A stretch of 64,000 bases of DNA from Streptomyces sp. NBC_01244 (GTDB taxonomy: Bacteria; Actinomycetota; Actinomycetes; Streptomycetales; Streptomycetaceae), in assembly GCF_035987325.1 (NCBI RefSeq), contig NZ_CP108488.1, forward strand, positions 8,184,001 to 8,248,000. The letters are read 5' to 3'. The stretch's first letter is position 1; the number at the start of each line of letters is the position of its first letter. The notes under the pieces were generated by a model that saw nothing but the letters and a program-made list of their open reading frames with translations, had not been told where the DNA came from and made no database searches. Positions 1-9,299 of the stretch are shown here, in pieces. Position numbers and translations under genes: made by a program.

Positions 1-740
1 TGACCGAGACGGATGGGTCGGCGTCGTTCTGGTGGCAACCGATGTTCTCCGGGGACACGGCGGCCGCGCTCACGGTGCAGCTGGAGAACGACACGGTCAG
101 GGCGCCGATCGTGGTGACGGCGCAGCCAGAGGTCTCATTCGCGTATCGCGAGGGGATGCACATCACAGACCTCTACTTCACCGGGGCACCGGACAAGAAA
201 TTCATGAATGATCACGGTACGGATGTCGCGCTGCTGAAGGGCGGAATCACGGTGCAGCTGGACAAGGCGGTTAATCGGGGCTGTCTCAGGTATCCCCTCC
301 ACCTTACGGGCGAGGTTCTTTACAAACCTGTTGTGCGGGTTGTCCTGGAGGTTCCATTTCCGGAATTTATCGACAAGCGATATTCGACCGAAGTTTCCGA
401 TCGGTTCGGATCTCAGTCGGTGACACTCAGCGCCGTGCTGGACGCGGAGGGGGGGAAAATTACCTGGAAACCGGACGAGCGGGCCATCGCATGGCTCGAT
501 TCGTACGTCTACCAATACACGCTCAACAAGCGGTTGATCGGACGTTTCGAGATGGATGGATGGGCGATCCTGTCAAAGACTGGCAATCTTCCATTGAACA
601 CCCAGGTTAATTCCAGGCTCGTCACTGATGGGTGGGGGGTGCGCACGGACTATGGCATCAGCCCGAGCACACCCACGGGTGACGCGGTTGGCGCCGGCCG
701 CTTCTCGCAGTGGTTCTGGGTGATTGACGGAAACTACTAG
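1..740 (+). CDS. Unknown protein at the window edge, possibly 5'-truncated
   Basis: I do not recognise this protein. The frame is open to the left edge. The codon straddling base 1 ends in TG, so a start (NTG ACC GAG ACG) may lie one base outside; the first internal ATG is at 42. From that ATG it has 232 residues, with no signal peptide, membrane segment or known motif. Alternating hydrophobic and charged stretches suggest a beta-rich fold. Its codons are clearly less GC-biased than its neighbours (many AAA, AAT, TAT, ATT), which suggests recent transfer. It ends 7 bp before the ATG of the DUF4157 gene on the same strand, so the two may be co-transcribed. Confidence 0.7.
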   Translation, partial: TETDGSASFWWQPMFSGDTAAALTVQLENDTVRAPIVVTAQPEVSFAYREGMHITDLYFTGAPDKKFMNDHGTDVALLKGGITVQLDKAVNRGCLRYPLHLTGEVLYKPVVRVVLEVPFPEFIDKRYSTEVSDRFGSQSVTLSAVLDAEGGKITWKPDERAIAWLDSYVYQYTLNKRLIGRFEMDGWAILSKTGNLPLNTQVNSRLVTDGWGVRTDYGISPSTPTGDAVGAGRFSQWFWVIDGNY

Positions 741-747
741 TAATCCA

Positions 748-3700
748 ATGAGCCCTCATGCCCGTACCCGGGCAGACCAGCGCAGTAGGAAGCCCGAAAA
801 GCCCGCGCACGGTGGGTCGAAGGGTGCAACCCAGTCGGTTGACGGCGCACGAGGGGCACATGACGTGGCGCAGCTGCCAGCCGGTACTCGACACACGATG
901 CCCACCACGCACGCCTTGCGGCTCAGTGCGCCGGGCGATCCGTACGAGCGACATGCCAATGCCGTGGCCGTACAGGTGGCGGTCGGCGCGTCCCCGACTC
1001 CCTTCCCCGCCGCGCCATTGCTCCCTGCCAGTCTGCTCCGCATCCCGAACGTAGCCGCCTCCGCTCCTGCCGCAGGCGCTGTCCCGGCAGGGGTGCGGCG
1101 GGTCATCGATGGCGGCGGCCCCGGCCGCCCCCTCGCCCCCGCCCTGCGTGCCCGTATCGAGCCGCACCTCGGTACGGACCTCGGCGCCGTGCGTGTGCAC
1201 ACCGGACCGCAGGCCGCGGCGGCGGCCTCCGCGCTCGGGGCGCGTGCCTTCACCGCGGGGGCGTCGGTCTACCTCGGCAGGCACGAATCCCCGTACGACC
1301 TTCGGCTGATGGCCCACGAGGCCACCCACGTGGCTCAGCAGCAGGAGCACACCGCTGCCCGCGCCACCGTCATGCGCCAGACGGACCCCGGGGCGGCCCT
1401 CCCCGACTTCCTCGGCTCCCTGGCGGCCCCCGTCCGGGCCATGCCCGGCTACACCGTGCTCACCCTGATCTCCGGCAAGGACCTCCTGAGCGGGGCGCCG
1501 GTCAAGCTGGACCGCGACCAGCTCGTCGCCCAGCTGCTCGCCTTCGGTCCGTTCGGGCCGGTCGCCGGTGAGGTCGTCAAGGCGGCAGGCGTCATCAACG
1601 AGATCTTCTCCCTGCTGACCGAGGGGCTGGCGCAGCACAACCTGACGACTGCCCGTCTCTCGCGGGAGATCGCCGAGGCCTGGGAGGAGATCCACCTCGG
1701 GCAGAGCACCGAGGCCATGCTCGCCGTCGTCCGCAGGCACGTCGGGGCGGTGCTCGCCGACGTCAGGGCGTTCATCGGCGCCGTCGCCGCCCGCGTCATC
1801 GCGCTCATCCGGGCAGCGGCTGCGGCCATCGTCGAACCCCTCCTTGAAACACCGCAGTTCAAGCCGGTCTGGGAACTCGCGAAGAAGGTCCTGAGGTGCG
1901 ACCCGCTGCGCGACCGGCCCGTCGAGGCCACGACCGTCGAGGTCCTGGAGGACTTCCTGCGTCTGATCGGCAAGGAGGCCGCGCTCGCCCAGATGAAGGA
2001 ACGCGGGACTCTCCAGAAGACGGCGGACTGGCTCGACGCCCAGGCAGCGGCCTTCACGGGGATCCTCGGTGAGCTGAAGGCGCTGTTCCGGGACGCGTGG
2101 GCCGCGATCCAGCCGCAGAACCTGCCCGACCTGATGGGCAACCTCAAGTCACTGGCCGGGCGGGCCTTCGCCCTCGCCGGCCGGATCGGCGAGTTCGCGG
2201 GCACCGTCGTCGGCAAGGTCCTCGCCCTCATCAAGGACGCGCTGCTGGGCTGGCTCTCGCAGTACGTCCACAAGATCCCCGGCTTCCACCTGCTCACGGT
2301 GATCCTGGGCAAGAACCCCTTCACCGGTGAGCTGGTGGAGCGCAACGCCCAAAACCTGATCCAGGGTTTCATCACCCTGCTGCCGGACGGCGAGGCCACG
2401 TACGAGCAACTCGCCGCCTCGGGGGTCGTCGCGGAGGCGGCGGCCCGCATCGAGGGCGAGATGGGGCGGCTCGGCATCTCCACCGAGATGATCACGTCGA
2501 CCTTCCGCGGCGTCTGGGACACACTCCAGCTCCAGGACCTCCTCGACCCGATCGGCGCCTTCGTCAGGGTGGTCGCCAAGTTCGGCGAACCGCTCAGCCG
2601 CATCGTCCAGTTCGTCGGCGTGGTGGTCGAGGTCGTCATCGGCCTGGTCCTCAAACTGATGAACTTCCCGACCGACCTCCTCGCCCGCATCCTCGCCAAC
2701 GTCAGCCGCGCCATCCAGGACATCAAACGGGACCCGGTGGCCTTCCTGCTGCGCATGCTGGAGGCGCTGAAATCCGGATTCATGCGGTTCTTCGAACGGA
2801 TCGGTGCCTACCTCGTCCAGGGCCTGGTGAAATGGCTGTTCCGAGGGCTGGGCAAACTCGGCATCACCATTCCGACCGAGATCACCCTCAAATCGGTCCT
2901 GGAACTGGTCTTCGAGGTCCTCGGGGTGAGCATCGACATGCTGTGGCAGAAGCTCGCCAAGCACATCGGGCCCGAGCGGGCGGCGGCACTCCGCAGCGCG
3001 GTGGGCGTCATGACCGGGGCATGGGCGTTCATCGGGGAGATCCAGGCGCGCGGCGCACCGGCGATTGCCGAGTTCGTCGCCGGACAACTGAGCAACCTGT
3101 GGGAGACCGTCTTGGGGATGGCCCGGGACTGGATCACGCGCGAGATCATCGAAGGGGTCGTCGCCAAACTCCTGTCCATGCTGGACCCGACGGGCGTGAT
3201 GGCCGTGGTCAACAGCTTCATCGCGTTCTTCCGCGCGGTGCAGTCGGCCATCGAGTACCTGCGGGACATCCTGGAGATCGTCGACCAGTACGTGACCACC
3301 TTCGCGGAGGTCGCGGCCGGCCGGATCGACCCCGGTGCCCAGATGATCGAGAAGGGGCTGGCCAACGCGGTGCCGGTCGCGATCGGTTTCCTGGCCGCCC
3401 AGGTGGGGATCGGCAACGTGCCGGAGGCCATCGTCGGGATCATCGGCCAGGTGCGGCGGCTCGTCGACGAGGCGGTGGAGTGGCTCTTCGTACAGGCGAT
3501 GAAGGTCGGCGCGTCCGCGCTGCAGGCGCTCGGCGCCACCGGCCCCGCGCCTCGAACCGGTGAGGCCGGGGAGAAGCCCGTGGGCAAGGCCGCACCGATC
3601 GACGTGCACTTCGATCTCATGGGCGAGGACCACGAGATCTTCACCGGCCCGGCGGGCCGGCTCATGGCCGCGTCGAAGAACCCGAAACCGGTGGGGGACC

Positions 3701-4446
3701 TGGAGGGGCTGGACGCCCTCCACAAGCAGTACCTCGCACTTCCCGAGACGGCGCCGACCGAGAAGCGGACGGAGATCATCAACAAGATGATCCAGCAGAT
3801 CAAGTCCCTCGGTCTGCTGGTCGGGGGCAGAGGTGATCCCCCGAACCTCGGTGAGGTGGCGCCGCACCAAGCGCAGACGCAGCGCTTCCGGCCGGCTCCC
3901 AAGGAGGCCCGTTACGCCCAGCTCTGGGAGCTGGAATCGGAGCATGTCATCCCGCGGAGCTTCGTCGACTCGCTGCTGACCGTGCACTATCCGCCGGGCA
4001 CTGACAAGGAGAAGCTCAGGGTCACGAAGGAGGAATACGGCTTCATGCACACGATCCTCATCTACCGGACCGCTGCGCACGGCAAGACGTACAGCAAGGA
4101 ACACGGCCAGACGTCGTTCAAGACGGCCAAGCCCGTAGAGCTCGGTTCCGACCAGTCACTGCTCGGACAGTTCCGCACGCGTGCGAAGGAAGGCAAGGAA
4201 ACCGGACGCGTCGGTGCGGGGGATTCCCCGGCGAAGGCGCGCAGAGCGTTCGACCTGTTGGCGAAGGGCGCTGTGCGGCGCACGGTCGAGGCAGTGGAGG
4301 CGGACCACAAGGCGCTCCGCGCCCAGCGCGGCAGCGACGCCGAGCCCCGGCCGACGAAGGCGAAGATCGAGGCGGCTGCCGCGAAACAGCGTCAGGACAT
4401 CAATCGCATCCTGGCCAAGCGGGGCCTGGAACCCATCCCCGTCTGA
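748..4446 (+). CDS. Large DUF4157 (eCIS-core) protein, candidate CIS cargo
   Basis: About 1232 residues. Residues ~125-195 form a DUF4157 domain ending in the zinc-metallopeptidase motif HEATH (DNA 1315-1329). DUF4157 proteins are strongly associated with extracellular contractile injection systems. The long helical middle contains a repeated unit of the form PGxxxLTxIxGKxxxxG (DNA ~1441 and ~2278). The last ~180 residues are a different, charged domain containing ESEHVIPRSF and a later HGKTYSKEHGQ, which looks like an HNH-type nuclease but is unproven. No secretion signal is visible. It converges on the CIS ATPase with only 23 bp between. The start is uncertain: ATG 748 lacks a clear ribosome site, and an in-frame TTG at 724 overlaps the upstream gene. 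I infer a self-processing cargo or effector; a structural role is the alternative. Confidence 0.8.
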   Translation: MSPHARTRADQRSRKPEKPAHGGSKGATQSVDGARGAHDVAQLPAGTRHTMPTTHALRLSAPGDPYERHANAVAVQVAVGASPTPFPAAPLLPASLLRIPNVAASAPAAGAVPAGVRRVIDGGGPGRPLAPALRARIEPHLGTDLGAVRVHTGPQAAAAASALGARAFTAGASVYLGRHESPYDLRLMAHEATHVAQQQEHTAARATVMRQTDPGAALPDFLGSLAAPVRAMPGYTVLTLISGKDLLSGAPVKLDRDQLVAQLLAFGPFGPVAGEVVKAAGVINEIFSLLTEGLAQHNLTTARLSREIAEAWEEIHLGQSTEAMLAVVRRHVGAVLADVRAFIGAVAARVIALIRAAAAAIVEPLLETPQFKPVWELAKKVLRCDPLRDRPVEATTVEVLEDFLRLIGKEAALAQMKERGTLQKTADWLDAQAAAFTGILGELKALFRDAWAAIQPQNLPDLMGNLKSLAGRAFALAGRIGEFAGTVVGKVLALIKDALLGWLSQYVHKIPGFHLLTVILGKNPFTGELVERNAQNLIQGFITLLPDGEATYEQLAASGVVAEAAARIEGEMGRLGISTEMITSTFRGVWDTLQLQDLLDPIGAFVRVVAKFGEPLSRIVQFVGVVVEVVIGLVLKLMNFPTDLLARILANVSRAIQDIKRDPVAFLLRMLEALKSGFMRFFERIGAYLVQGLVKWLFRGLGKLGITIPTEITLKSVLELVFEVLGVSIDMLWQKLAKHIGPERAAALRSAVGVMTGAWAFIGEIQARGAPAIAEFVAGQLSNLWETVLGMARDWITREIIEGVVAKLLSMLDPTGVMAVVNSFIAFFRAVQSAIEYLRDILEIVDQYVTTFAEVAAGRIDPGAQMIEKGLANAVPVAIGFLAAQVGIGNVPEAIVGIIGQVRRLVDEAVEWLFVQAMKVGASALQALGATGPAPRTGEAGEKPVGKAAPIDVHFDLMGEDHEIFTGPAGRLMAASKNPKPVGDLEGLDALHKQYLALPETAPTEKRTEIINKMIQQIKSLGLLVGGRGDPPNLGEVAPHQAQTQRFRPAPKEARYAQLWELESEHVIPRSFVDSLLTVHYPPGTDKEKLRVTKEEYGFMHTILIYRTAAHGKTYSKEHGQTSFKTAKPVELGSDQSLLGQFRTRAKEGKETGRVGAGDSPAKARRAFDLLAKGAVRRTVEAVEADHKALRAQRGSDAEPRPTKAKIEAAAAKQRQDINRILAKRGLEPIPV

Positions 4447-4469
4447 TTCCCGCCACCTCGCTCAGGTGG

Positions 4470-6353
4470 TCAGGGCCGCGCCGACGACCGGCCGGACTTG
4501 GCCAGTTCCCAGCGCGTCGCCGCTGCCACGTCCGCCTCCGATACCTCGCCGCGCTCTGCTCCCAGGAAGGCAGCGGTGAGTGCGGCGGCGGCGATCCCGC
4601 CGCCCGGGAGATCGACTGCCGCCAGCCTCCGGGGGTCCAGGCCCTCGGTCGGGGTCCCTGCGGGGAACGCGCGCGCCCACATCGCCGCGCGTGCCGAGGG
4701 ATCCGGGTAAGGGAAGGTCACCACCACGCGCAGCCGCCGCAGGAACGCCTGGTCCAGGGCCCCCTTCGTGTTGGTGGTCAGCACGGCCAGCCCCCGGAAC
4801 GACTCCATGCGCTGCAGCAGATAGCCGACCTCCAGGTTCGCGTACCTGTCGTGACTGTCCCGGACCTCGGTCCGCCGCCCGAAGAGTGCGTCCGCCTCGT
4901 CGAAGAGCAGCACGGCCGCACTGTCCTCCGCGGCCTCGAAGATCCGGGCGAGGTTCTTCTCGGTCTCGCCGATGTACTTGCTGACCACCCGGGAGAGGTC
5001 CACCACCACGAGGTCCAGCCCCAGTTCCTTCGCGATGACCTCAGCGGCCAGGGTCTTGCCCGTGCCGCTGGGACCGGCGAACAGTGCCGTCGTTCCCAGC
5101 CCGCGCGCCGACGCGGCGGCGAAGCCCCAGTCCTCCAGTACCCGGTTCCTGTGCCGGACCGCGCCCACCAGCGCACGCAACTGCTCCAGCTGCACCTCGG
5201 GCAGTACGAGCCGGGACCAGTCCGCATGGGACTCCACCACCTGGGCCACGCCGGAGAATCCGGCCCGTGCCCGCATTCGGCAGGCGGTCCACAGGTCCGC
5301 GCCCCGGGCGACTTCCTCCGCCGCCGCGTCCAGGTCCGGAACCGACAGGTCGAACAGGCCCGCCACGGCGGCCGCAGCCTGCCGCGCCGGGCCGTCCTCC
5401 GGTCCGCAGTGCTCCTCCAACGCGGCCTCCAGCGCCGCCGTGCGCTCCGCCACACCGAGGCGCGGTACAGCGATCCGCACGGCCTCGCGAGCGACCGGAG
5501 CCGGCAGGGCGCCCATGTCGTGGCCCAGCACCACCACGGGCACGTCCAGGCTCAGCGTCGCCCGCAGCAGTGCCGGTACCTCGTCCGGCCGTACGTCACC
5601 GAGATCCATCGCCCAGGCACAGCCCTCGAGCACCGACTCGCGCTCCATCAGCCGCAGGAACCGCTCCCGGTCCTCGGCGGCCCGCGGCAGGTCCTCGGCC
5701 GCGACCACATGGAGCCGGCGGCCACCGGCGGTCCGCGCGGCCTCCGTCGCGACGGCGGTGAGGTTGCCGGGCTGGGTCCCGCTCAGCACGACGATCCGTC
5801 CGTCGGCCCAGGCCTGCGCCGTGTGGGCCGCCGCCTCCCGGAGAGCGCCGGTCAGCGTGTAGCCGGCGGTGACCCGCCGCGTGGCCCGAGCCAGCTCCGC
5901 GTCGAGGTGCCCCGCCCCGACCAGGTGGTGCAGCAGCCGCTCGGGGACCACCAGCGGGCTGCGTGTCGGCGAGCTGCTGTCCGCCATGTGCAGAAGATGC
6001 CAGCGGCGGAGCGGACCGGCGGGCGTCAGGGCACTCCAGTGCGGCTCGGGAAGCCGCGACAGCGCCAGGCCGAAGGTCGGACGCGGATCGCCGCCGGCCG
6101 CGGCGATGTCGTCGGCGGTCGCGGCCACCAGCTCCGGACCGGCCGCCAACAACAGCACCGCCCGCTCGAACGCGGTGAGGCCGAAGCCGACCGTCACCTC
6201 GTCCAGCGGAGTCGGGCCGTCCACCCGTAGCGCGGCGGCGGCCGCAGCCTCCTCCGCGGCATCCGTGGCCTCTGAGCGCAGAAGCGCCCGGATCACGTTC
6301 AGCTCGGCCACCAGCGCCTCGCGATGGGCCATCTCTTGCTCCTCGGGCGTCAT
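4470..6353 (-). CDS. CIS AAA+ ATPase (Pvc15/Afp15-like)
   Basis: 627 residues. The C-terminal half is a classical AAA+ module: Walker A GPSGTGKT at ~425, Walker B LLFDEADALFGRR at ~480, then sensor 1 LTTNTK and an arginine-rich finger region. The N-terminal half is a degenerate helical/ATPase-like domain, as in the ATPases encoded in PVC, Afp and actinobacterial CIS loci. These are thought to help assemble the particle or load cargo. The gene is last in the minus-strand CIS operon, and its ATG overlaps the stop of the DUF4255 gene in an ATGA (6350-6353), so translation is probably coupled. An alternative internal ATG (MAHREALV) lies 8 codons downstream. Confidence 0.9.
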   Translation of the reverse strand: MTPEEQEMAHREALVAELNVIRALLRSEATDAAEEAAAAAALRVDGPTPLDEVTVGFGLTAFERAVLLLAAGPELVAATADDIAAAGGDPRPTFGLALSRLPEPHWSALTPAGPLRRWHLLHMADSSSPTRSPLVVPERLLHHLVGAGHLDAELARATRRVTAGYTLTGALREAAAHTAQAWADGRIVVLSGTQPGNLTAVATEAARTAGGRRLHVVAAEDLPRAAEDRERFLRLMERESVLEGCAWAMDLGDVRPDEVPALLRATLSLDVPVVVLGHDMGALPAPVAREAVRIAVPRLGVAERTAALEAALEEHCGPEDGPARQAAAAVAGLFDLSVPDLDAAAEEVARGADLWTACRMRARAGFSGVAQVVESHADWSRLVLPEVQLEQLRALVGAVRHRNRVLEDWGFAAASARGLGTTALFAGPSGTGKTLAAEVIAKELGLDLVVVDLSRVVSKYIGETEKNLARIFEAAEDSAAVLLFDEADALFGRRTEVRDSHDRYANLEVGYLLQRMESFRGLAVLTTNTKGALDQAFLRRLRVVVTFPYPDPSARAAMWARAFPAGTPTEGLDPRRLAAVDLPGGGIAAAALTAAFLGAERGEVSEADVAAATRWELAKSGRSSARP

Positions 6354-7609
6354 GGCGGCGGGGCCCCGACGACGAGCACCGGGTGTCCGAAGGTGCTGCC
6401 GACGAGTTCGGGCAGGCTGTCCACGCCGTCCACTCGTCCCCTCACCAGCCAGCTCCCCGCGGGCACCTTGCCGCGTTCCAGCGTCTGTTCGCTGGTCTCA
6501 GCCGTCACGCGCGGCAGATCGAGGGCCAGATCGGGAGGTGTCCCGGGATCGCCGCCCGACCGGAGCGACAGCAGCAGCGTCACCCGCTGCTCCTTACGGA
6601 GCGGCGGGGCAAAGGCGAAGACGAGGTCCGAGGCCGTCGGGGTACCCACGGTGACCGTAGGCCGCACGAGGAGGGGCAACACGTTCGACGAAGCGAGCAA
6701 TTCGGCAGGCGGGTCCCCGTCCACTCCCGGTGCGGACCGGTGCGCCACTTGGACGGAGTGCACCCCTGCCGGAACTCCACTGAGCGGACCGACGCGCACC
6801 TCGGTGTCGGAGGAGCCTTCGGCAGGAGCGAACTCGGCGGTCCCAATGCTGACGCGCGTCCCGGGGCCCAGCAGCCGGTGGCCGCGCAGGACGACCGTCG
6901 CACCCGCCGCCGCGGAGGCCGGACCCGGTCCCTCGGCGCCCACCGATTCCAGCAGTGGTCCACCCGTCGGCCGCGGGCTCACGGTCCGGACAAGGACCGG
7001 CGGCGCGACACGGACGTGGTCGTCCGAGGTGATCACGGCCGCGGAGGCCAGCCAGGCCACGGACAGGACGTAGTCGTTGCCGAACATCCCCCACAGGCTG
7101 GACGTGTCCTCCAGCGACAGGGTGACCGGGGACAGCCGTGCCGGTTCGCCTCCCGTCGCCAGATCGGGAACCTTCAGGAACGGGTGCGCGTCGTCGGCAG
7201 AGCCGAAGTGCCGTGCGGCCTTGGCGACCAGGGCCGGCGTGAGCACCGGTGTGGCGGTGAGGGCGGCCAGCGCCGTGCCGAGCAGCCTCTGCGGCTCCAG
7301 CGTCTGGTCGTTGCCGTAGCAGCTGATGAGGTAGTGCAGATCGACCGAGGCGCTGGGACGAGCCATCACGGACCCGTCGGAGCGCCTGGTCGGCAGCGCG
7401 GCGACGTTGCCCGTGGCCTGGGGGTTGACCTGGTAGCAGTAGACGTTGATGCCGCATTGCGGGGAGAGCTCGGACCAGGCCAGCTTCGACGGGTGACGGG
7501 TGGTCGCCTCGGCGCCGGCGACGGCTCCCGGCAGCTCCGGGTCCAGCGCGCGCTCCAGGATGAACCGGATGGCGGTGGTGACGGCGGCGAGTGCCAGGGC
7601 ACGGCTCAT
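6350..7609 (-). CDS. DUF4255 (Pvc16/Afp16-like) CIS protein
   Basis: 419 residues. The N-terminal ~190 residues match the DUF4255 family (MSRALALAAVTTAIRFIL start, then a TPxLTPALV region), which in Afp/PVC particles corresponds to the tail-terminator (cap) protein. Residues ~215-300 look like an IPT/TIG-type beta-sandwich insertion (GATVVLRGHRLLGPG), and the C-terminus is another beta-rich segment. The open frame continues upstream, but the true start is ATG 7609, which overlaps the stop of the proline-rich gene in an ATGA. Its own stop overlaps the ATPase ATG, so three consecutive genes are translationally coupled. Assignment to the family is solid; the exact structural role is inferred from the homologous particles. 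Confidence 0.88.
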   Translation of the reverse strand: MSRALALAAVTTAIRFILERALDPELPGAVAGAEATTRHPSKLAWSELSPQCGINVYCYQVNPQATGNVAALPTRRSDGSVMARPSASVDLHYLISCYGNDQTLEPQRLLGTALAALTATPVLTPALVAKAARHFGSADDAHPFLKVPDLATGGEPARLSPVTLSLEDTSSLWGMFGNDYVLSVAWLASAAVITSDDHVRVAPPVLVRTVSPRPTGGPLLESVGAEGPGPASAAAGATVVLRGHRLLGPGTRVSIGTAEFAPAEGSSDTEVRVGPLSGVPAGVHSVQVAHRSAPGVDGDPPAELLASSNVLPLLVRPTVTVGTPTASDLVFAFAPPLRKEQRVTLLLSLRSGGDPGTPPDLALDLPRVTAETSEQTLERGKVPAGSWLVRGRVDGVDSLPELVGSTFGHPVLVVGAPPP

Positions 7610-8574
7610 CTCCGCTCCCTGCGGCGGGCGAGGTAGGCCGAGTGTTCGGAGACGGCGCGGCCCCGGGGCGCGGCCGGCGCCGCCGGGGCAGGTGCCGCGG
7701 GCGCAGCCCGGGTGACGGTGATCCGGTCGATGTGGACGTGCACGTCCGCGGGCGTGGTGCCTTCCTGTGCCCGCGGGCTCGCGGGGGCTTCCGTGACGGG
7801 CCGGCGCAGGCTCATCACGCCCGGCTGCACGGTCACGGTACCGGGGGCCGGGGCACGCCGGACCGCAGGCGCCGCCGCGGTCGGTGTGGGCTCCAGCAAA
7901 ACCGGGACCTCCCCCGGTTCCAGCACCCCCTTCCCGGCCAGCGCCGGGAGCACGTGCCGGCGCAACAGCTCGGCGAGGTCCACGGGAGGAACGGCTGCCC
8001 GCGCGGGCAGCCGGTTGCCGGAGGTGGACCGCTCGATCGGAGTGCCCGGCGTGGGAGGACAGTCGACCGGCTCGTCCACCTCGGGGCCGGACCGCACATG
8101 CCTCGGCGGCAACGGGTCGCGGGTCGCCGTTGCCGGAGGCGGGGTCCGATCCTCGACCGGATCGCCCAAGGTCGGCTCGGGCTCCGGCCACTCCGTTTCC
8201 GTACGGGTCTCGGACGGCGCATCAGGGCGGGTCGGCGGCCGGTCCGGTGCCCACACGGCCTCCGTGGCCACCGCGCCGGGCACCGGCTCCGGCCTGTCCG
8301 CCGAGACCGTCGTCGCCGTGCGGGCACTGCGGTCGACGGGACGATGTGCCGACGGCCGAGGGGCGGCCACCAGTGTGGGGAAGGAACCCGGCTCCAGCTC
8401 GGGCGGACGTGGCGGCCCCGGCACACCGGTCTCTGGCAGCGGCCCCACGATGCCCCCGGCGGTCGGCCCCGACCGCGGTTCGGTGACTGCCTCGTACGGT
8501 TGGGGGAGCCGCAGTTGCAACGCGCCTTCCACCCCCAGTGACCGCTCACCCATCCGTGCGAAGAACCCTGTCAT
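7606..8574 (-). CDS. Proline-rich, largely disordered CIS-operon protein
   Basis: 322 residues, dominated by Pro, Ala, Arg, Glu and Thr with no globular domain except a short helical stretch (PPVDLAELLRRHVLPAL). It lies between the zinc-ribbon and DUF4255 genes and overlaps both by ATGA junctions, so it is a genuine operon member rather than a chance open frame. Linker-like low-complexity proteins at this position occur in actinobacterial CIS loci, but I cannot assign a function. Scaffolding, or tethering cap and ATPase components, is a guess. The basic C-terminus (SAYLARRRERR) could bind nucleic acid or membrane. Confidence 0.8.
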   Translation of the reverse strand: MTGFFARMGERSLGVEGALQLRLPQPYEAVTEPRSGPTAGGIVGPLPETGVPGPPRPPELEPGSFPTLVAAPRPSAHRPVDRSARTATTVSADRPEPVPGAVATEAVWAPDRPPTRPDAPSETRTETEWPEPEPTLGDPVEDRTPPPATATRDPLPPRHVRSGPEVDEPVDCPPTPGTPIERSTSGNRLPARAAVPPVDLAELLRRHVLPALAGKGVLEPGEVPVLLEPTPTAAAPAVRRAPAPGTVTVQPGVMSLRRPVTEAPASPRAQEGTTPADVHVHIDRITVTRAAPAAPAPAAPAAPRGRAVSEHSAYLARRRERR

Positions 8575-9296
8575 GCGCCCCCCTGGCGAGCCAGCCGCAA
8601 GTACATCCGACGCCGTGTCGCGGACAGTTCCAGTACGTCCTTCTCACGCCAGCCGAACGCGGCGCCCAGGGCCGCCACCTCCGAGACCAGGGCCGAGGCC
8701 GAACGCGCGACCCGCTCCCACAGCAACGCCCCCATGTCGACCGGCACCAGCGTGTCGCCGCCGCAGTCCGGACAGCTGGTCCGCACCACGGCGGCGGCGG
8801 AGCCGGCCAGTTGCTCGGCGGCCTCCTCCACCCGAGCGATGACTTCGGGACCCAGCTCGCTCGTGTCGACCGGTTCGCCCGCGGCGTCCGTCACGCACCG
8901 CGCCAGGAGTTCGCCCGCCGGGTCCGCGCTCTGCCCCGCGGCGAGCAGATCGAGTGTGGTGAGGGCGCGTACGGACACCTCACGGCCGCTCGGCACCGGT
9001 ACGCGGCGCCCGCGATCGGGCACCGCGGTCCGCAGTGCCGCCACCGAGAACCGTAGGTCCAGGTACGAGCCGCATGCCCGACACGACGCCAGGGCTTCGA
9101 GCGCGTCGCCGAACTCCTCTGAGTACACCCGTCCGGCGAGGGCGCAGACCTCACCCACCGGCAGGCCCAGAGCCGACTCGACGTCCTCGGTGAACCCGCC
9201 GTGGTAGACGAGCACGGCGGCCCGAGCCGGCGCCGGTGCGGAGGCGGCGTCCTCCCAGGCGTCCAGCAGACGAGCGGGATCGCTCAGAGCGGACAC
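8571..9296 (-). CDS. CxxC zinc-ribbon protein of the CIS operon
   Basis: 241 residues with two CxxC pairs, CRAC at 72-75 and CPDC at 175-178, which could together bind one zinc. The C-terminal segment (FGWREKDVLELSATRRRMYL) resembles the short tail-assembly or baseplate-chaperone motifs found downstream of tube genes in phage-tail-like systems. It starts 4 bp after the tube stop and overlaps the next gene by ATGA. No membrane or secretion signals. Assembly factor for tube or baseplate is the best inference. Family-level identity as a CIS accessory protein is likely, molecular role unproven. Confidence 0.8.
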   Translation of the reverse strand: MSALSDPARLLDAWEDAASAPAPARAAVLVYHGGFTEDVESALGLPVGEVCALAGRVYSEEFGDALEALASCRACGSYLDLRFSVAALRTAVPDRGRRVPVPSGREVSVRALTTLDLLAAGQSADPAGELLARCVTDAAGEPVDTSELGPEVIARVEEAAEQLAGSAAAVVRTSCPDCGGDTLVPVDMGALLWERVARSASALVSEVAALGAAFGWREKDVLELSATRRRMYLRLARQGGA

Positions 9297-9299
9297 GCG

